A stretch of 64,000 nt of DNA from Rhineura floridana (GCF_030035675.1 NC_084499.1:18994739-19058738); one strand, 5' to 3'. Positions 11,071-20,934 are shown, counted from the first letter of the stretch. Numbers and translations are program-made. The notes: generated by a model not told the origin, from the letters alone.

Positions 11071-11280
11071 TCCCATGAATGGGTGACAATGGTCCTTTAG
11101 GTAATCTGGTCCCAAACCTTTTAGGGTAGCAACTCTCAAACTCCCCCACCCCAGGAAACACTGCGGGGAGGCCTTGGTGGGCTACTTAAGAAACTTCTTG
11201 CATTCTATAAATCCAGGTACCTATATAACTCATATTTTAAAAATTAGAAAGGCTGCCTTCTTTGGCAGGAAGCGAGGGAT

Positions 11281-11340
11281 AAAATAATAATAATAATAAT
11301 AATTAACATTAACAACAACAACAATAGTGATGATGATGCA
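11281..11340. repeat. (TAA)n/(AAC)n/(GAT)n simple repeats
   Basis: Consecutive short trinucleotide runs. Confidence 0.85.
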
Positions 11341-11471
11341 ATGGCTGTACCTGTTTTTGTAAGCAAAGTTCTGTGACTTTGAGTTTTTTCCTGTTTTTTC
11401 CACATCAGCTTTTGCCCACTTCAGGTCAGGCTCAGATCCGGTTCATTCATTCCCTGTTTGGCTTTAAGAAG

Positions 11472-11600
11472 GGTCAGGTTTTATTTTATTTATTTATTTA
11501 TTTAATTTATATACCGCCCTAAGCCCAAGGGCTCTCTGGGCGGTGTACATAATAATAAAACAATCAGAGAATATATAAATACAATAATACAATGGAATCA
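11472..11600 (-). mobile_element. CR1/L2-group LINE 3' end
   Basis: Minus strand: 'caccgcccagagagccc', then 'gggcggtatataaattaaat' and a (AAAT)n tail at the low-coordinate end. The same signature ends the LINE at 61595-62160. It shares its strand with the adjoining keratin copy, and AT-rich 'intron' sequence runs into it without an obvious break (see findings). Confidence 0.85.
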
Positions 11601-11772
11601 AACAAAAATAATCAAAATAGCAGCAAAATACATCAATAAATATTAATAGTACACATTAAAATGTACTATTTAAATGTAAAACGAAGAATGAGTGGCGACT
11701 CTCACCAACCCAGCCCAGCCCTCATCACCCAGTAGTAAACCAGGTGTATGTGTGCAGGGGGGGGTGGCTCAC

Positions 11773-12642
11773 CTTGATCTGGTACATGCTCTCTGCTTCA
11801 GCCCGGCTCTTGGCAGCAATGTCTTCATACTGTGCTTTGACCTCGGCAATGATGCCATCCAAGTCCAGGCTGCGGTTGTTATCCATGGACAAGACCACAG
11901 AAGTGTCATTGATCTGAGACTGCATTACACGCAGCTCCTCATCATACAGCTGCCTCAGGAAGTTGATCTCGTCAGTCAGGCATTCCAGACGGGACTCCAG
12001 CTCAATCTTGTTCATGTAGGCCTCATCCACATCCTTCTTCAAAAGGACAAAATCATTCTCCTTCTCAGTACGATGGTTGATTTCATCTTCATACTTAGTC
12101 TTGAATTCTTCTACAAGGCCTTGCATGTTGGCCAACTCAGCATCCAGCCTTGCTCTCTCCTGCCCCAAGCCGTCCAGCTGCCGGCGCAGGTTGTTGATGT
12201 AGGCCTCAAACATACTGTCCATGTTGCTTCGGGTGGTTTTCTGATTCTGCAGGAGACTCCATTTGGTATCCAGTATTTTATTCTGCTGCTCTAGGAAGCG
12301 AACCTTGTCAATCAAGTTGGCGAACTTGTTGTTGAGAGTCTTGATCTCCTCTTTTTCTTTGGTCCTCACTTGCTGGATGGTGGGGTCGATCTCCAAGTTG
12401 AGCGGCGCCAGCAGGCTCTTGTTCACACTGACGGCCGTGATACCCCCCATGCCGCCGCCGACGGAGGACCCTCGGAAGCTGCTGGCGCTGCCGCCGCCTC
12501 CAAACCTGCTGCCCCCATAGCCGGAGGAGGCGTAAGAGGTGCTGACTCGAGAGGCGGTGACGGGGCCCGCCGTATAGGAGCGGCTGCTGAAGGTGCGGAC
12601 GGGGCCTGAAGAAGTGGTTCGGAAGGAGGATTTCTTCATCAT
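11773..12642 (-). pseudogene. KRT8: Keratin 8-like retrocopy, exons 1-5 fused
   Basis: One frame of 290 codons from ATG (12642) to a splice donor. It holds a Ser/Gly-rich type II keratin head ending [20 protein letters not shown], coil 1A with the helix-initiation motif [19 protein letters not shown], coil 1B, linker and the first part of coil 2 ending [11 protein letters not shown]. That ending is the known exon 5/6 border of type II keratin genes. Introns 1-4 are absent, but AAG is followed by GTGAGC (11772-11767), a good donor, and then by non-keratin sequence. Coil 2 remainder and tail are missing, and no further keratin exon is seen down to PRDM12. The frame has no stop or frameshift. 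FANLIDKV differs from the near-invariant FASFIDKV, and [11 protein letters not shown] has Cys for Gly. It is probably a retrocopy of a partly spliced or intronically terminated transcript, not a working keratin, although a truncated product is possible. The 5' leader seems to continue to about 12700. Confidence 0.9.
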
Positions 12643-12807
12643 GTTACTTTAGGGTTTTTTTTTCACCCTCTCTACGGGAGACAAGGCCGGGCGGACACTG
12701 CAGAAAGGCTGTGAGGTTACTGAGAAGAGTCCCTTTAACATGTAATTTTTGAAGGAGCAATGAGTAGGCTGCCACAATGTCATATTATGAAAAATCATGA
12801 GCCTTAC

Positions 12808-12870
12808 CTAGGGCCTTGTTCGCCTGTTCGAGAATCCAGTCCTGGTCAAAAGAGCTTTGATCTCCATTAT
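12808..12870 (-). other. Exon-like segment of unknown origin
   Basis: Minus strand: an AG acceptor after TTAATGTTTCTCAG, 63 bp, then a CTAG/GTAAGG donor. One frame is open across it, reading NGDQSSFDQDWILEQANKAL. I do not recognise the peptide. It could be an exon of an unannotated or dead gene, or chance. It lies just upstream of the keratin copy on the same strand. Confidence 0.25.
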
Positions 12871-12959
12871 CTGAGAAACATTAATAAAGTCAGATTTGGT
12901 GCCAAGTGAGGATACTCTTGACTGTTCCATAACCTTTCAGCAAATCCCCTGAGTGGAAC

Positions 12960-13540
12960 TGGCAGTTCTCCGATGGTCTGTGGGCCACAGTTTAAGGACC
13001 TCTTTAAAGTTTAGTAGGAGCACCTTGCCAAGAAGCTTAAAGGTCTTACTGGAGAAGGTTCATCTCAGCCCTAACGTGAGCACCTTGAATTGGGCCTGGA
13101 AACAAACTGGCAACTAATGCAACAGTTTTAAAACAGGGGTTATATGAGTTCTAAAGGGAGCCCACTAGGTTTTGGACAGGTTGAGGTTTCCGCGTTGTCT
13201 TCAAGGACAGCCCCATGTAAAGCGCATTGCAGACATCCAATCTGGAAGTTACCAGAGCGTGGAATACTGTTGCCAAGTCAGCTCTGTCCAAAAGGACCAG
13301 TTGCTGGCCAACCAGCTGGAGCTGGAAATAGGCACTTCCGGCCACCGAGGGCACCTGAGCCTCCAGTGACAAGGTTGGATCCAGGAGTACCCCCAAGCTA
13401 CAAACCTCCTCCTTCCAGAGAGTGCAATCCCATCCAGAAAATTGCCATCTTCCCATCTCCTGGAACACATAACACCATTGTCTTTTCAGGATTCAGCTGC
13501 AGTTCGTCACTGCCTCCAGGCACCTGTCTAACTTTTTAAC
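12960..13540 (-). mobile_element. CR1/L2-group LINE, reverse transcriptase C-terminal fragment
   Basis: The minus strand encodes LVTSRLDVCNALYMGL and nearby LLDRADLATVFHAL, marks of the region after the RT core in these LINEs. The element is broken and 5'-truncated. A related fragment in the same orientation lies at 60535-60960. Confidence 0.8.
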
Positions 13541-13599
13541 CACCTCTCCTGATTCAGCTGGAACAGAGAGATGTTCATGCAGGATAAGGCCCTCAGAGG

Positions 13600-13735
13600 C
13601 CACTAACCACAGTTCTTTGCCTCCACCCTTGAAGGCAGGGTTCCCACAATGGGCATCTGGTTGGCCACTGTGAGAACAGGATGTTGGCCTAGATGGGCCA
13701 CTGGCCAGATCCAGCGGAACTCTTACGCTCAGTGG
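13600..13735 (-). repeat. R3 repeat fragment
   Basis: Plus strand shows 'ggccactgtgagaacaggat' followed by 'tagatgggccactggccag', the reverse complement of the R3 core. Confidence 0.6.
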
Positions 13736-13919
13736 GAGTCTGGCGCAGAAGGCTGGGGGGGGTGTTATATACAATTACATAATGAAACAAAAGTTACAAC
13801 CATAAAACAAGAAAAAAATGTCAAAAACACTTCCATGTATAAAAAAAGTACAAACATTTAAGAACTGTTCCACTTCCTCAACCTTTTGGCTAAGAAGCCC
13901 ACATTGAAGGAAATGGAAG

Positions 13920-14284
13920 CAGTCGTGTAGTGGCAACTTCAGAAGTGCAGGGTTCCTTCATGATAGTCACAGCCATGCGAGAATGAGAGCCTTGTTAAAG
14001 CTTTCCCCCACAACAACAGACATCCCTAGGAGCCAGTCAGCATGAAAGGGGAGAGTGTTAGCTACTGAGAAGAGTCTTCTCACTGGTTGACTCACCTCCT
14101 TTCACTCCGATTGGCTCCAATCAGCAGGAAAGGACAAGGAAGCAAGTTAGAAGACTCTTCTCAGTGGCTAGCACCCTCCCCTTTCATGCAGATTGGCTCA
14201 TAGGATGCTGGAAACAGAGGGACCCTTCTCCCAAAAAAGTAAGGGGCCTAAGACCCCCTGAGACCCTGTATAACTACACAGCTG
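13920..14284 (+). mobile_element. hAT-S element with 8-bp duplication
   Basis: Left end CAGTCGTGTAGTGGC, right end CTACACAGCTG, flanked by AATGGAAG (13912-13919) and AATGAAAG (14285-14292), 7/8 identical. Inside are two related modules, each with 'agtcttctcactggttgact' or 'ctcttctcagtggctagcac' followed by an 'attggct' box. Confidence 0.85.
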
Positions 14285-14519
14285 AATGAAAGTCATATAG
14301 AACTAAGGGGAAGAATATCTGAACAATTTTGGGGGGGGATTATGCCAGTATCAGCAGAGACCACTCAGGACCGGCATTTCCCATGGTTCCCAGTCAATCC
14401 CTTCTTTATATCCACAACTTTTCTCCCTCCCACTTTCTAGCTCCTGATCCAGTGGGAGAGGCAGGATGTGCCATAGTAGGGACACACTTGACGACAGAAC
14501 AATTCTGCTGCCACCAGCA

Positions 14520-14960
14520 GAGGGCAATGGCACAAATCAGCCTCCATCAGCCTTAATCCACACAGTGTATACAAAATCCTTGTTGCTACTGGTTCTGAGC
14601 GTGGGATGGAAACAAGGGCTGTGCGGATCAGCCCTTAACTGCCACTAGCAACAGCACAGATCAGCCTCAGTCCACCTTTGGTGTATCTCAAATCTGGCTT
14701 TGCCCTTGTGAATGCCAAACTGAGCAACCACATGGTGGCTGTTGTTTCGGAGTGTGGGTTGGAAAAAGGGGTTGTGTGGATCAGCCATTAACTGCCACTA
14801 GCAATGGCGCAGATCAGCCTCAGTCAGCCTTCACCCATGATGTATCTCAAATCTTGCTTTGTGCCTGTGAACGCCAAACTGAGCAACCACACGGTGGCTG
14901 TTGTTTTGGAGTGGGGATCAGATACAAACACTGCGTGGCTCAGCCCTTAACTTCAGAGTC
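14520..14960. repeat. Minisatellite, about three ~125-155 bp units
   Basis: 'tcagcct' anchors recur at 14537, 14661 and 14814, followed each time by similar text such as 'gccaaactgagcaaccaca' and 'cagcccttaact'. The copies are imperfect and differ in length. Confidence 0.7.
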
Positions 14961-16360
14961 ACCCCACTTGTATGTCTGCGGCCCCCTCCCTGGAATAAAC
15001 AACCACTACCTGTCTGTGGCTCAAGCTCTGGCTCAAATTGGCTCAGTCCCTCTCCCCCCACACACACCCTTTGCACAATGCTATTTTATTTTTCCTAAAT
15101 TCTCCCTGTCCTTTCTCTCCGTCTGTTCCCAAAAACATCTCAGAGGAAACCAGTTTAATATTCATGGCCTTTAATAGATCAGGGGCCTTTTCTTTGGGGG
15201 CTTATTGTGAGTTTGGTATTTCCCTGTCTATGCACCCATAGTGGCTTCAGAAGGACTTTAATATTCATGGGTGTTAATAGAGAGACCCCTAGTATATTGG
15301 GGCATTGTTCAAAGGTGTACATATTGCAAAGGACTCAATAGCCACTGTTCCCCTTTCTCTGTCGCTCTCGCTCTGGCACCCCCTCCCTTTCCCCCCTTTG
15401 TTTTTTCTCTCTGTTTTTTTTCTGAACTCCAGATTGTGATGGGACCTCCCCCCTCCAATCCTTTTCTCCTTTAGAAAAGAAACATCTTTATTCCAGCCTT
15501 AGACTTTCTGGTTTCCTATTCAAAAGCTCTCTGAAATAATGTCAGGAGGAAGGACACTGAATCAAATCAATCTTGCATGGTCTTTTGGAGAGCAATTTGA
15601 CATCCATGGAGTCCTGTTCTCTCTCTCTCTCTCTCTTCTAGGCCTACAAGGGGTGGGTGATGAGGAAAGGCCAGGAAGAGAAGGAGGGGATTTTTTTTGG
15701 ACGAGGGAGAAGAGGAAAGAGAAAGAGCACAAGGATGGAGTGGTTGTGGGGAGAGAGGAAAAGGAGCAGAGTTGTCAGTGGGGGGAAAAAAGGAGATTAG
15801 CCCCCAACAGCTGCTTTGGGGTGTGGGGTGAACTGGGAGGGGAGGGGTCCTTTGCAAGCCTCTTTCAGCCCCCCTGGTGCATGAATAGGGATTGGGGGGG
15901 CAGAGAGAGAGAAAGAGGCAAGATTGATTTATGGCTCTTGTGCCTCAACATTTATCGCTCTTAAAGTGTGCAGAGAAGACAAGAGAGGAGGGGGTCGTCC
16001 CCCCCAGAAAGCAGCGGCCTTTTGTAGCAAACGGGCATCGAATGAAGACCAAAGACATCATAGAAAGGGGCCCAAGGAGGATTTGATTGGCTCTGTGTGT
16101 GTTTCTCCATCTCTTTTGGGGGGATAGTGGGGGGGCAAAGAAAGAGGACGGGTTGGTTCTGTAGCTGATGGACACCTTTGGAAATCTGATGCTGGGGGCA
16201 ACACAGCAGATTCTTCTTTCTCTCTGAAAAAAGGGGTGGAAATTAGTCCTCAATAGCTCTCCAAGGCCTCTCTGTTGCTACAATCGCCCATTTGTGAATG
16301 GACAGAGAGCAAAAGGGGGGGTTGAGTTTGTCCTCTTCTTCACCCCCCAATATATATTTT
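14961..16360. other. Unassigned intergenic stretch
   Basis: Contains two similar lines reading 'taatattcatggc/ggtgtt' (near 15160 and 15260), CT runs (about 15620) and a purine-rich block (15640-15920). No gene is recognised. Confidence 0.5.
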
Positions 16361-16364
16361 GGGG

Positions 16365-16510
16365 AAGGGCTGTAGCTCCCCAGCAGAGCACTGGCTCGGC
16401 AAGCGGGAGTTCCTGGGGCAATCCCCAACAGACGGCTGGGAATGTGCCCTTCCTGAAGCCGTGAAGCGCTGCTGCCAGTCAGTGTAGGCAATACTGAGCT
16501 AGGTGGACCG
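16365..16510 (+). repeat. tRNA-Ala-derived SINE (degenerate)
   Basis: 'gggctgtagct' head and 'gctgccagtcagtgtaggca' body with 'tgagctaggtggacc'. It ends directly against a Bov-B fragment. Confidence 0.75.
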
Positions 16511-16800
16511 ACAAATAATTGGATGTTAGAACAAATTAAACCAGAACTATCACTAGAAGCTAAATTGATGAAACTGAAGTTATCATACTTTGGACACATA
16601 TTGAGAAGACAGGATATACCAGAAAAGACAGTAATGCTGGGAAAAACAGAAGGGAGTAGAAAAAGAGGAAGGCCAAACAAGAGATGGATTGATTCCATCA
16701 AGGAAGCCACAGACCTGACCTTACAAGATCTGAACAGGGTGGTTTATAGGAGATGCTCTTGGAGGTCGCTGATTCATCAACTTGAAGGCACATAACACAC
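16511..16800 (+). mobile_element. Bov-B/RTE LINE 3' end
   Basis: An open frame from about 16523 to a stop at 16793 encodes LSYFGHILRRQD, MLGKTEGSRKRGRP and NKRWIDSIKEATDLTLQDL, typical of the C-terminal part of Bov-B/RTE ORF2. It is followed by the short tail 'caacttgaaggcacataac'. The element is strongly 5'-truncated and lacks the 'agggtcgccataagtc' part of the tail. Confidence 0.85.
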
Positions 16801-17085
16801 AGGCACACATACATGCAGTTGTTTTAACTGCTTTTATACATGCTGTATCATACATTGCTTCAAGATGCCTCATGGGATGGGAAGCAATTAATAAATGACA
16901 CAATTATTATTGTTGTTGTTATTATTGTTATTATTATTATTAACAATAGTTATTATGCCTGATCTGCATTAGACCTGGGCCCTCTGTGTTGAGTTGCTTA
17001 AACTGCAGCACTAACACTGCTGGAAGTTTTTAATTTCACCTCTGTGCATTCTGTGATCTCGTCTCTCTCTCTCTTTCTGTTCCAG

Positions 17086-17275
17086 AAAAGGAGGAGAAGA
17101 AAAAATGGAAGGAGATAAAGCTCCTGAGGAAACTAGAGAAGAAGAGAATGCAAGAACTGGTGGAGAAGCAAAAAGATCTGAACAGGGTGGTTTACAGCAG
17201 ATGCTCTTGGAGGTCACTGATTCATAGGGTCGCCATAAGTCCAAATCGACTTGGAGCCACATAACAACAACAACA
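17086..17275 (+). mobile_element. Exon-like segment joined to Bov-B 3' tail
   Basis: A pyrimidine tract ending TTTCTGTTCCAG (to 17085) is followed by 89 bp with an open frame encoding KEEKKKWKEIKLLRKLEKKR and MQELVEKQK, a basic coiled-coil-like peptide I cannot name. At 17174 it passes directly into Bov-B sequence ('gatctgaacagggtggttta') and the full tail 'tcatagggtcgccataagtc' plus (CAA)n. Either a captured exon or a coincidental junction. Confidence 0.5.
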
Positions 17276-17285
17276 AGGCAGCCTC

Positions 17286-17365
17286 TTACATCTCTCTCTC
17301 TCTCTCTCTCTCTCTTTCACACACACACACACACACACAACTCTTTTTTCCTTTCCTTTTTTTTT
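17286..17365. repeat. (CT)n, (CA)n and T-rich simple repeats
   Basis: Consecutive CT and CA dinucleotide runs followed by a T-rich tract. Confidence 0.9.
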
Positions 17366-17489
17366 TAAGCTACCCCAAATTATATTGGGTGACATTTCTC
17401 TGTGCCACACGTGGTTGCAAAAGTGGGAGAAGAAAGTAAGTGTGGGGAGAGACAGAGAGAAAGTATGCACCATATATTTAAACAAGAGA

Positions 17490-17600
17490 AGAGACTGGCT
17501 GTTGGATCAGGCCAGTGGCCCACCTAGTCCAGCCTCCTGTTCTCAGAGTGGCCAACCAGCTGCACATGACGGGAAGTCCGCAAGCAGGACCCAGACCCTG
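17490..17600 (+). repeat. R3 repeat fragment
   Basis: 'ggatcaggccagtggcccac', 'ctagtccagcctcctgttct' and 'gcaagcaggaccc' are all present. Confidence 0.65.
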
Positions 17601-17639
17601 CGCTCACAGAGAGTGGCCTGTGTCAGCCATGCCCATCAG

Positions 17640-18540
17640 GTTCAGTGGGTCTACTCTGGGTAGGGTGATCATTGGCTAGAACCTGTCATCGTTCCTTATT
17701 ATTGTTAAGACTGCAAGGCGCATTTCAAGCAGCACATGCCCCAAAGGGAGCAGCGTCTCTGCCCGCAATGAGCATACAGTCTAAAAAGTTTAACATAGCC
17801 TTTCCAGGAAAAACGGATCCAGTTCAGATAGGAGTTGAGTAGGTTTAAGTTAGAGGAGTGCCATTCAAAGAGGATATAGTAGGAGAGAGAGACCCCCCCA
17901 AATCTTCACTGATCCCTTTCATACTTCTCACCCCACTAGCCATCGATTGGGACCCCCTTCCCAGAGACCAGAATGAGGCCTGTTGTTAATAAGGGGGGGG
18001 CAGAGATACCTTTTTAACCAGTGACTGTAAGTCTCTCTCTTTTCTCTTTTGAACTCTCTCTCCCCCCACTAAAGTCCCCCCCTTGCCAGCAGATTTCCTT
18101 CCCCAACATCTGCTTGGCCCCCAAATCCAGGCTCTAGGGCAGATCTTTAAGCCTCTGTTCGCAGTGCAAGTCATTAAAAAGATATTAGTGCCACTGGGAA
18201 GACCCAGCAAAAGCACCAGGCAGTTTATTGATGGGGGGAGGGGGAGAGGCAAACCAATCTCTTAAAAAAATTTTGGGGGGGATTTCTGGTCCCAGGAAGG
18301 AAAAGGCACGCCCACCTCTGCTGGCTTGAAATGGCCTTTCCAGAACAGCCCCCCCAATGGGTCCTTTTAATGAAAATGCTGCAGGTGTCTCTTGGCAGCT
18401 GAACCACCTCAGGAGGGGGCCTGGGTGTTCCCCCAAAAAACCTCCACACTTGTCAGGCCAAACCTTTGCCTTTCTTTCCTTCTGTGGGTTTCCTTCCTTC
18501 CTCCCTCTTATCATCTCCTTCCTTCTCTTATTGAGTTCCT
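17640..18540. other. Unassigned intergenic stretch
   Basis: Several short C or G homopolymers. No gene or clear repeat family is recognised. Confidence 0.45.
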
Positions 18541-18555
18541 GGGACATTTTCTTTC

Positions 18556-18804
18556 TCTGTATTTTTTTCTCCCTCCCTCCTTCGCACCACCTCTCTCTCC
18601 CACTGACAGCCCTTCTCTCTCTCCCTCCCCCAACACCCCTTCTCTCTCTCTCTGACACCTTTTCTCTGTCTGCCTGACACCCCTTCTCCCCCCTCTCTCT
18701 GACTCCCCTTCTCTCTCTCTCTCTGACTCCCTCTTCTCTCTCTCTCTCTGACTCCCCTTCTCTCTCTCTCTCTGACACCCCTTCTCTCTCTCTGACTCCC
18801 CTTC

Positions 18805-18879
<75 letters not shown>

Positions 18880-18960
18880 CTGACACTCCTCTCTCTCTCT
18901 GACACCTCTCCTCTCTCTCTCTCTCTCTGACACCCCTTCTCTTTCTCCCTCTCCCTTGCA
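18556..18960. repeat. Polypyrimidine minisatellite with (CTTT)n core
   Basis: About 400 bp of almost pure pyrimidine on the plus strand. Imperfect units of 'ctctctctgacaccccttct' or 'gactccccttct' surround an uninterrupted (CTTT)n run at about 18806-18880. The minus strand reads as Arg/Glu/Lys low-complexity protein in all frames, which is not coding evidence. Confidence 0.9.
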
Positions 18961-19089
18961 CCCCTCAACCAAAGTCTCTCTTTCTCCCTGCTTGGACATC
19001 TCTGGCCATTCATCTCTTCCTATCCTCTCTCTTTGCTTTCCCTGCTCCTTCCATCATTCCTCTCCTTCTCTGCCATCTTTCTGGGCACC

Positions 19090-19189
19090 TCCAGGTAAGG
19101 CTGGGAGAGACTCCCTGCCTGGAACCCTGGAGAGCCGTTGCCAGCCAGTGTAGACAGTACTGAGCTTGATGTACCAAGGGCCTGACTCA
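19090..19189 (+). repeat. tRNA-Ala-derived SINE body
   Basis: 'cctggaaccctggagagccg', 'ccagtgtagacagtactgag' and 'cctgactcag' match the family body. The tail is cut by the hAT-S element that follows at 'cagtggcaaattc'. Confidence 0.75.
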
Positions 19190-19494
19190 GTGGCAAATTC
19201 AGAAGTGCAGGGTCCCTCCATGTTAATCACAGCCATGGTCCTTCGCTGCTTTTTTTGCTGTGGGGTTGAAAATGAGATCCTTGTTAATGCCTAGGAACCA
19301 ATAAGCACGAAAGAGGAGAGTGCTGGCTACTGAGAAGAGTCTTCTCAGTGTTTGACCCACCTCTTTTCACTCTGATTGGCTTCAATCCACAGGAAAGGAC
19401 AAGGGAGCATGTTAGAAGACTCTTCTCAGTGGCTAACACGCTCCCTTTTCATGTTGATTGCCTTGTCGGATGCTGGAGACATAGGGACCCTGCT
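19188..19494 (+). mobile_element. hAT-S element, right end missing
   Basis: Starts CAGTGGCAAATTCAGAAGTG and runs through both internal modules to 'agggaccctgct', then stops short of the usual right end, exactly where a 72-bp inverted-repeat arm begins. Confidence 0.75.
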
Positions 19495-19563
19495 TTGGAT
19501 TGGACCAAAATGGAGGCCCCAGGATTGTCCGGACCTCCTTAAATGTGATCCCTGCAAACAACA
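19492..19563 (+). repeat. Arm 1 of a 72-bp inverted repeat
   Basis: Arm 1 reads 'attggaccaaaatggaggcc' and 'ccctgcaaacaacaa'. Its reverse complement recurs at 20053-20126 with about four to five mismatches. See findings. Confidence 0.85.
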
Positions 19564-20052
19564 ATTTCTCCCCACCCCCCAGAAACTCCTTTCCATATCA
19601 CCTGTCCACATTGAGTAAACACATCATATTTTTATGATGCCCTTGGATCCTTTAGCAAGGGAAATTGAGCTCCCAAATTCAACCTTGTCCTCCCCCCCCT
19701 CAGTCTGAGATCAACCTCTTTTTGGGGGGGGGGCTCCAATGAGGTGGCTCTCAACAGTACCTCCATGAGCAAACTCATTCCAGCTTCTCCAGTGCATCAA
19801 AAAGGCCAAGCTGCTGCTTGGGGGGGCTTTTCCCCCTCCCCTTCCCTCCCCCTCCTCCTTTCTGGGACCCCCACCCCCACAAACAGCAGCAGCAGCAACA
19901 AAGGGGCAAATCACCAATGTTGTCATCAGCTTTGGCTCAAGGAGGGAGGGAGGGAAGGAGGGAGGGAGGATGGGGCTTTTGTGTGCACGTGGAGGGGCAG
20001 GAGGCTGCATTTAAGGAGGGGCGACCCGGGCCTGAGGGAGGGGGGGTTGATG

Positions 20053-20126
20053 TTGTTGTTTGCAGGGATCACATTTAATGAGCTCCGGACAATCCTGGGG
20101 CCTCCATTTCGGTCCAATCCGAAGCT
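20053..20126 (-). repeat. Arm 2 of a 72-bp inverted repeat
   Basis: Reverse complement of arm 1, including 'gaggccccaggattgtccgg'. The flanks of the two arms do not match. Confidence 0.85.
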
Positions 20127-20930
20127 CATTTGGAAACAGCCTGCCAAAAAAAAGGGGGGAGTTCATAGAAGAGCAAAGCAAAGCAAAACACTTTCAGGGA
20201 GGGCTTATTTTGGGGGAGGGAGGTGGGGAGAAAAATGCAGGTGACTGGCACGTGGAAAAGAACGACCCCCTTCCCCGCAATCCTCAGTCAGAGCCGAGGT
20301 GGGACTCCAAAAGAGTTTTTCAAAGCTCCTTCAACAGCCTCAAAGGCCCTTCCGCGCGCCCCCTCCCCAAGCCAGGCCCAGCTTTGAATGGGAAAGCGGG
20401 CGCACAGAAGAGACTCTTGTTTTGGAGAGCTGCACCTTTGCGCTGGAGCGCTTGGGAAGGTCGCCAACTGTTTCCTGCGCCTGGGCGCGCCTGGCTTGGA
20501 GAGGAGGCAACAATGCTTTTGGAAGGGGGGGCGCGGAGAGAGGGAGGGAGGGAGAGCTGCAGGCATGGGGGGTGGGGTGGAGGAAGGCATCAGCCAAGGC
20601 AAAGGGGGCTCCATCAGGGAGAAGCCAAGCCCCAACTGCGTGCTCCCCCCCTTTGCAATCAGCACCCTCCTCTGCAGAGGGGAAAAAAGGTTTCAGAGCA
20701 TGTGCAGAGCGCCCTGGTGCAGAAAAGCAGGGATGAGGTGCCTAGCTGGCGTCTGGTTCCTTCCAGGTGGCAAAGGAAAGGAAAAATAAAAACCCAACCT
20801 CAGGAGGAAGGCTAAGGCACAAAACTGGATATAAAATATATATGTGGATTATTACTACAATACGCAGGCAACATAAGACATGCTTCCCTGAAATATTAGA
20901 CAGATGCGTCCCTGTTACCTTCTCAGTGCC
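20127..20930. other. GC- and CpG-rich unassigned block
   Basis: From about 20250 to 20720 CpG is frequent again, with 'gcgcgccccctcc' and 'gcctgggcgcgcctgg'. Open frames exist in several frames at once, which reflects composition. Could be a distal CpG island or enhancer. No gene is recognised. Confidence 0.4.
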
Positions 20931-20934
20931 TACT

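Noticed and set aside
10600-11100. 166-codon plus frame
   Set aside because: It crosses pieces of two different repeats, so it is not a gene.
11725-11772. Extension of the keratin frame beyond the exon-5 border
   Set aside because: Translation continues into sequence after the splice donor (VSHPPLHT...), which is intron-like and not keratin.
18806-18880. CRISPR-like array
   Set aside because: It is a plain tetranucleotide repeat in a vertebrate genome, with no spacers.
18185-18961. 258-codon Arg/Glu/Lys-rich minus frame
   Set aside because: It is a translation of the polypyrimidine minisatellite; other frames are open as well.
20060-20815. 251-codon plus frame next to the inverted repeat
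   Set aside because: Several overlapping frames are open in this GC-rich block, no homology is recognised, and it begins inside the repeat arm.
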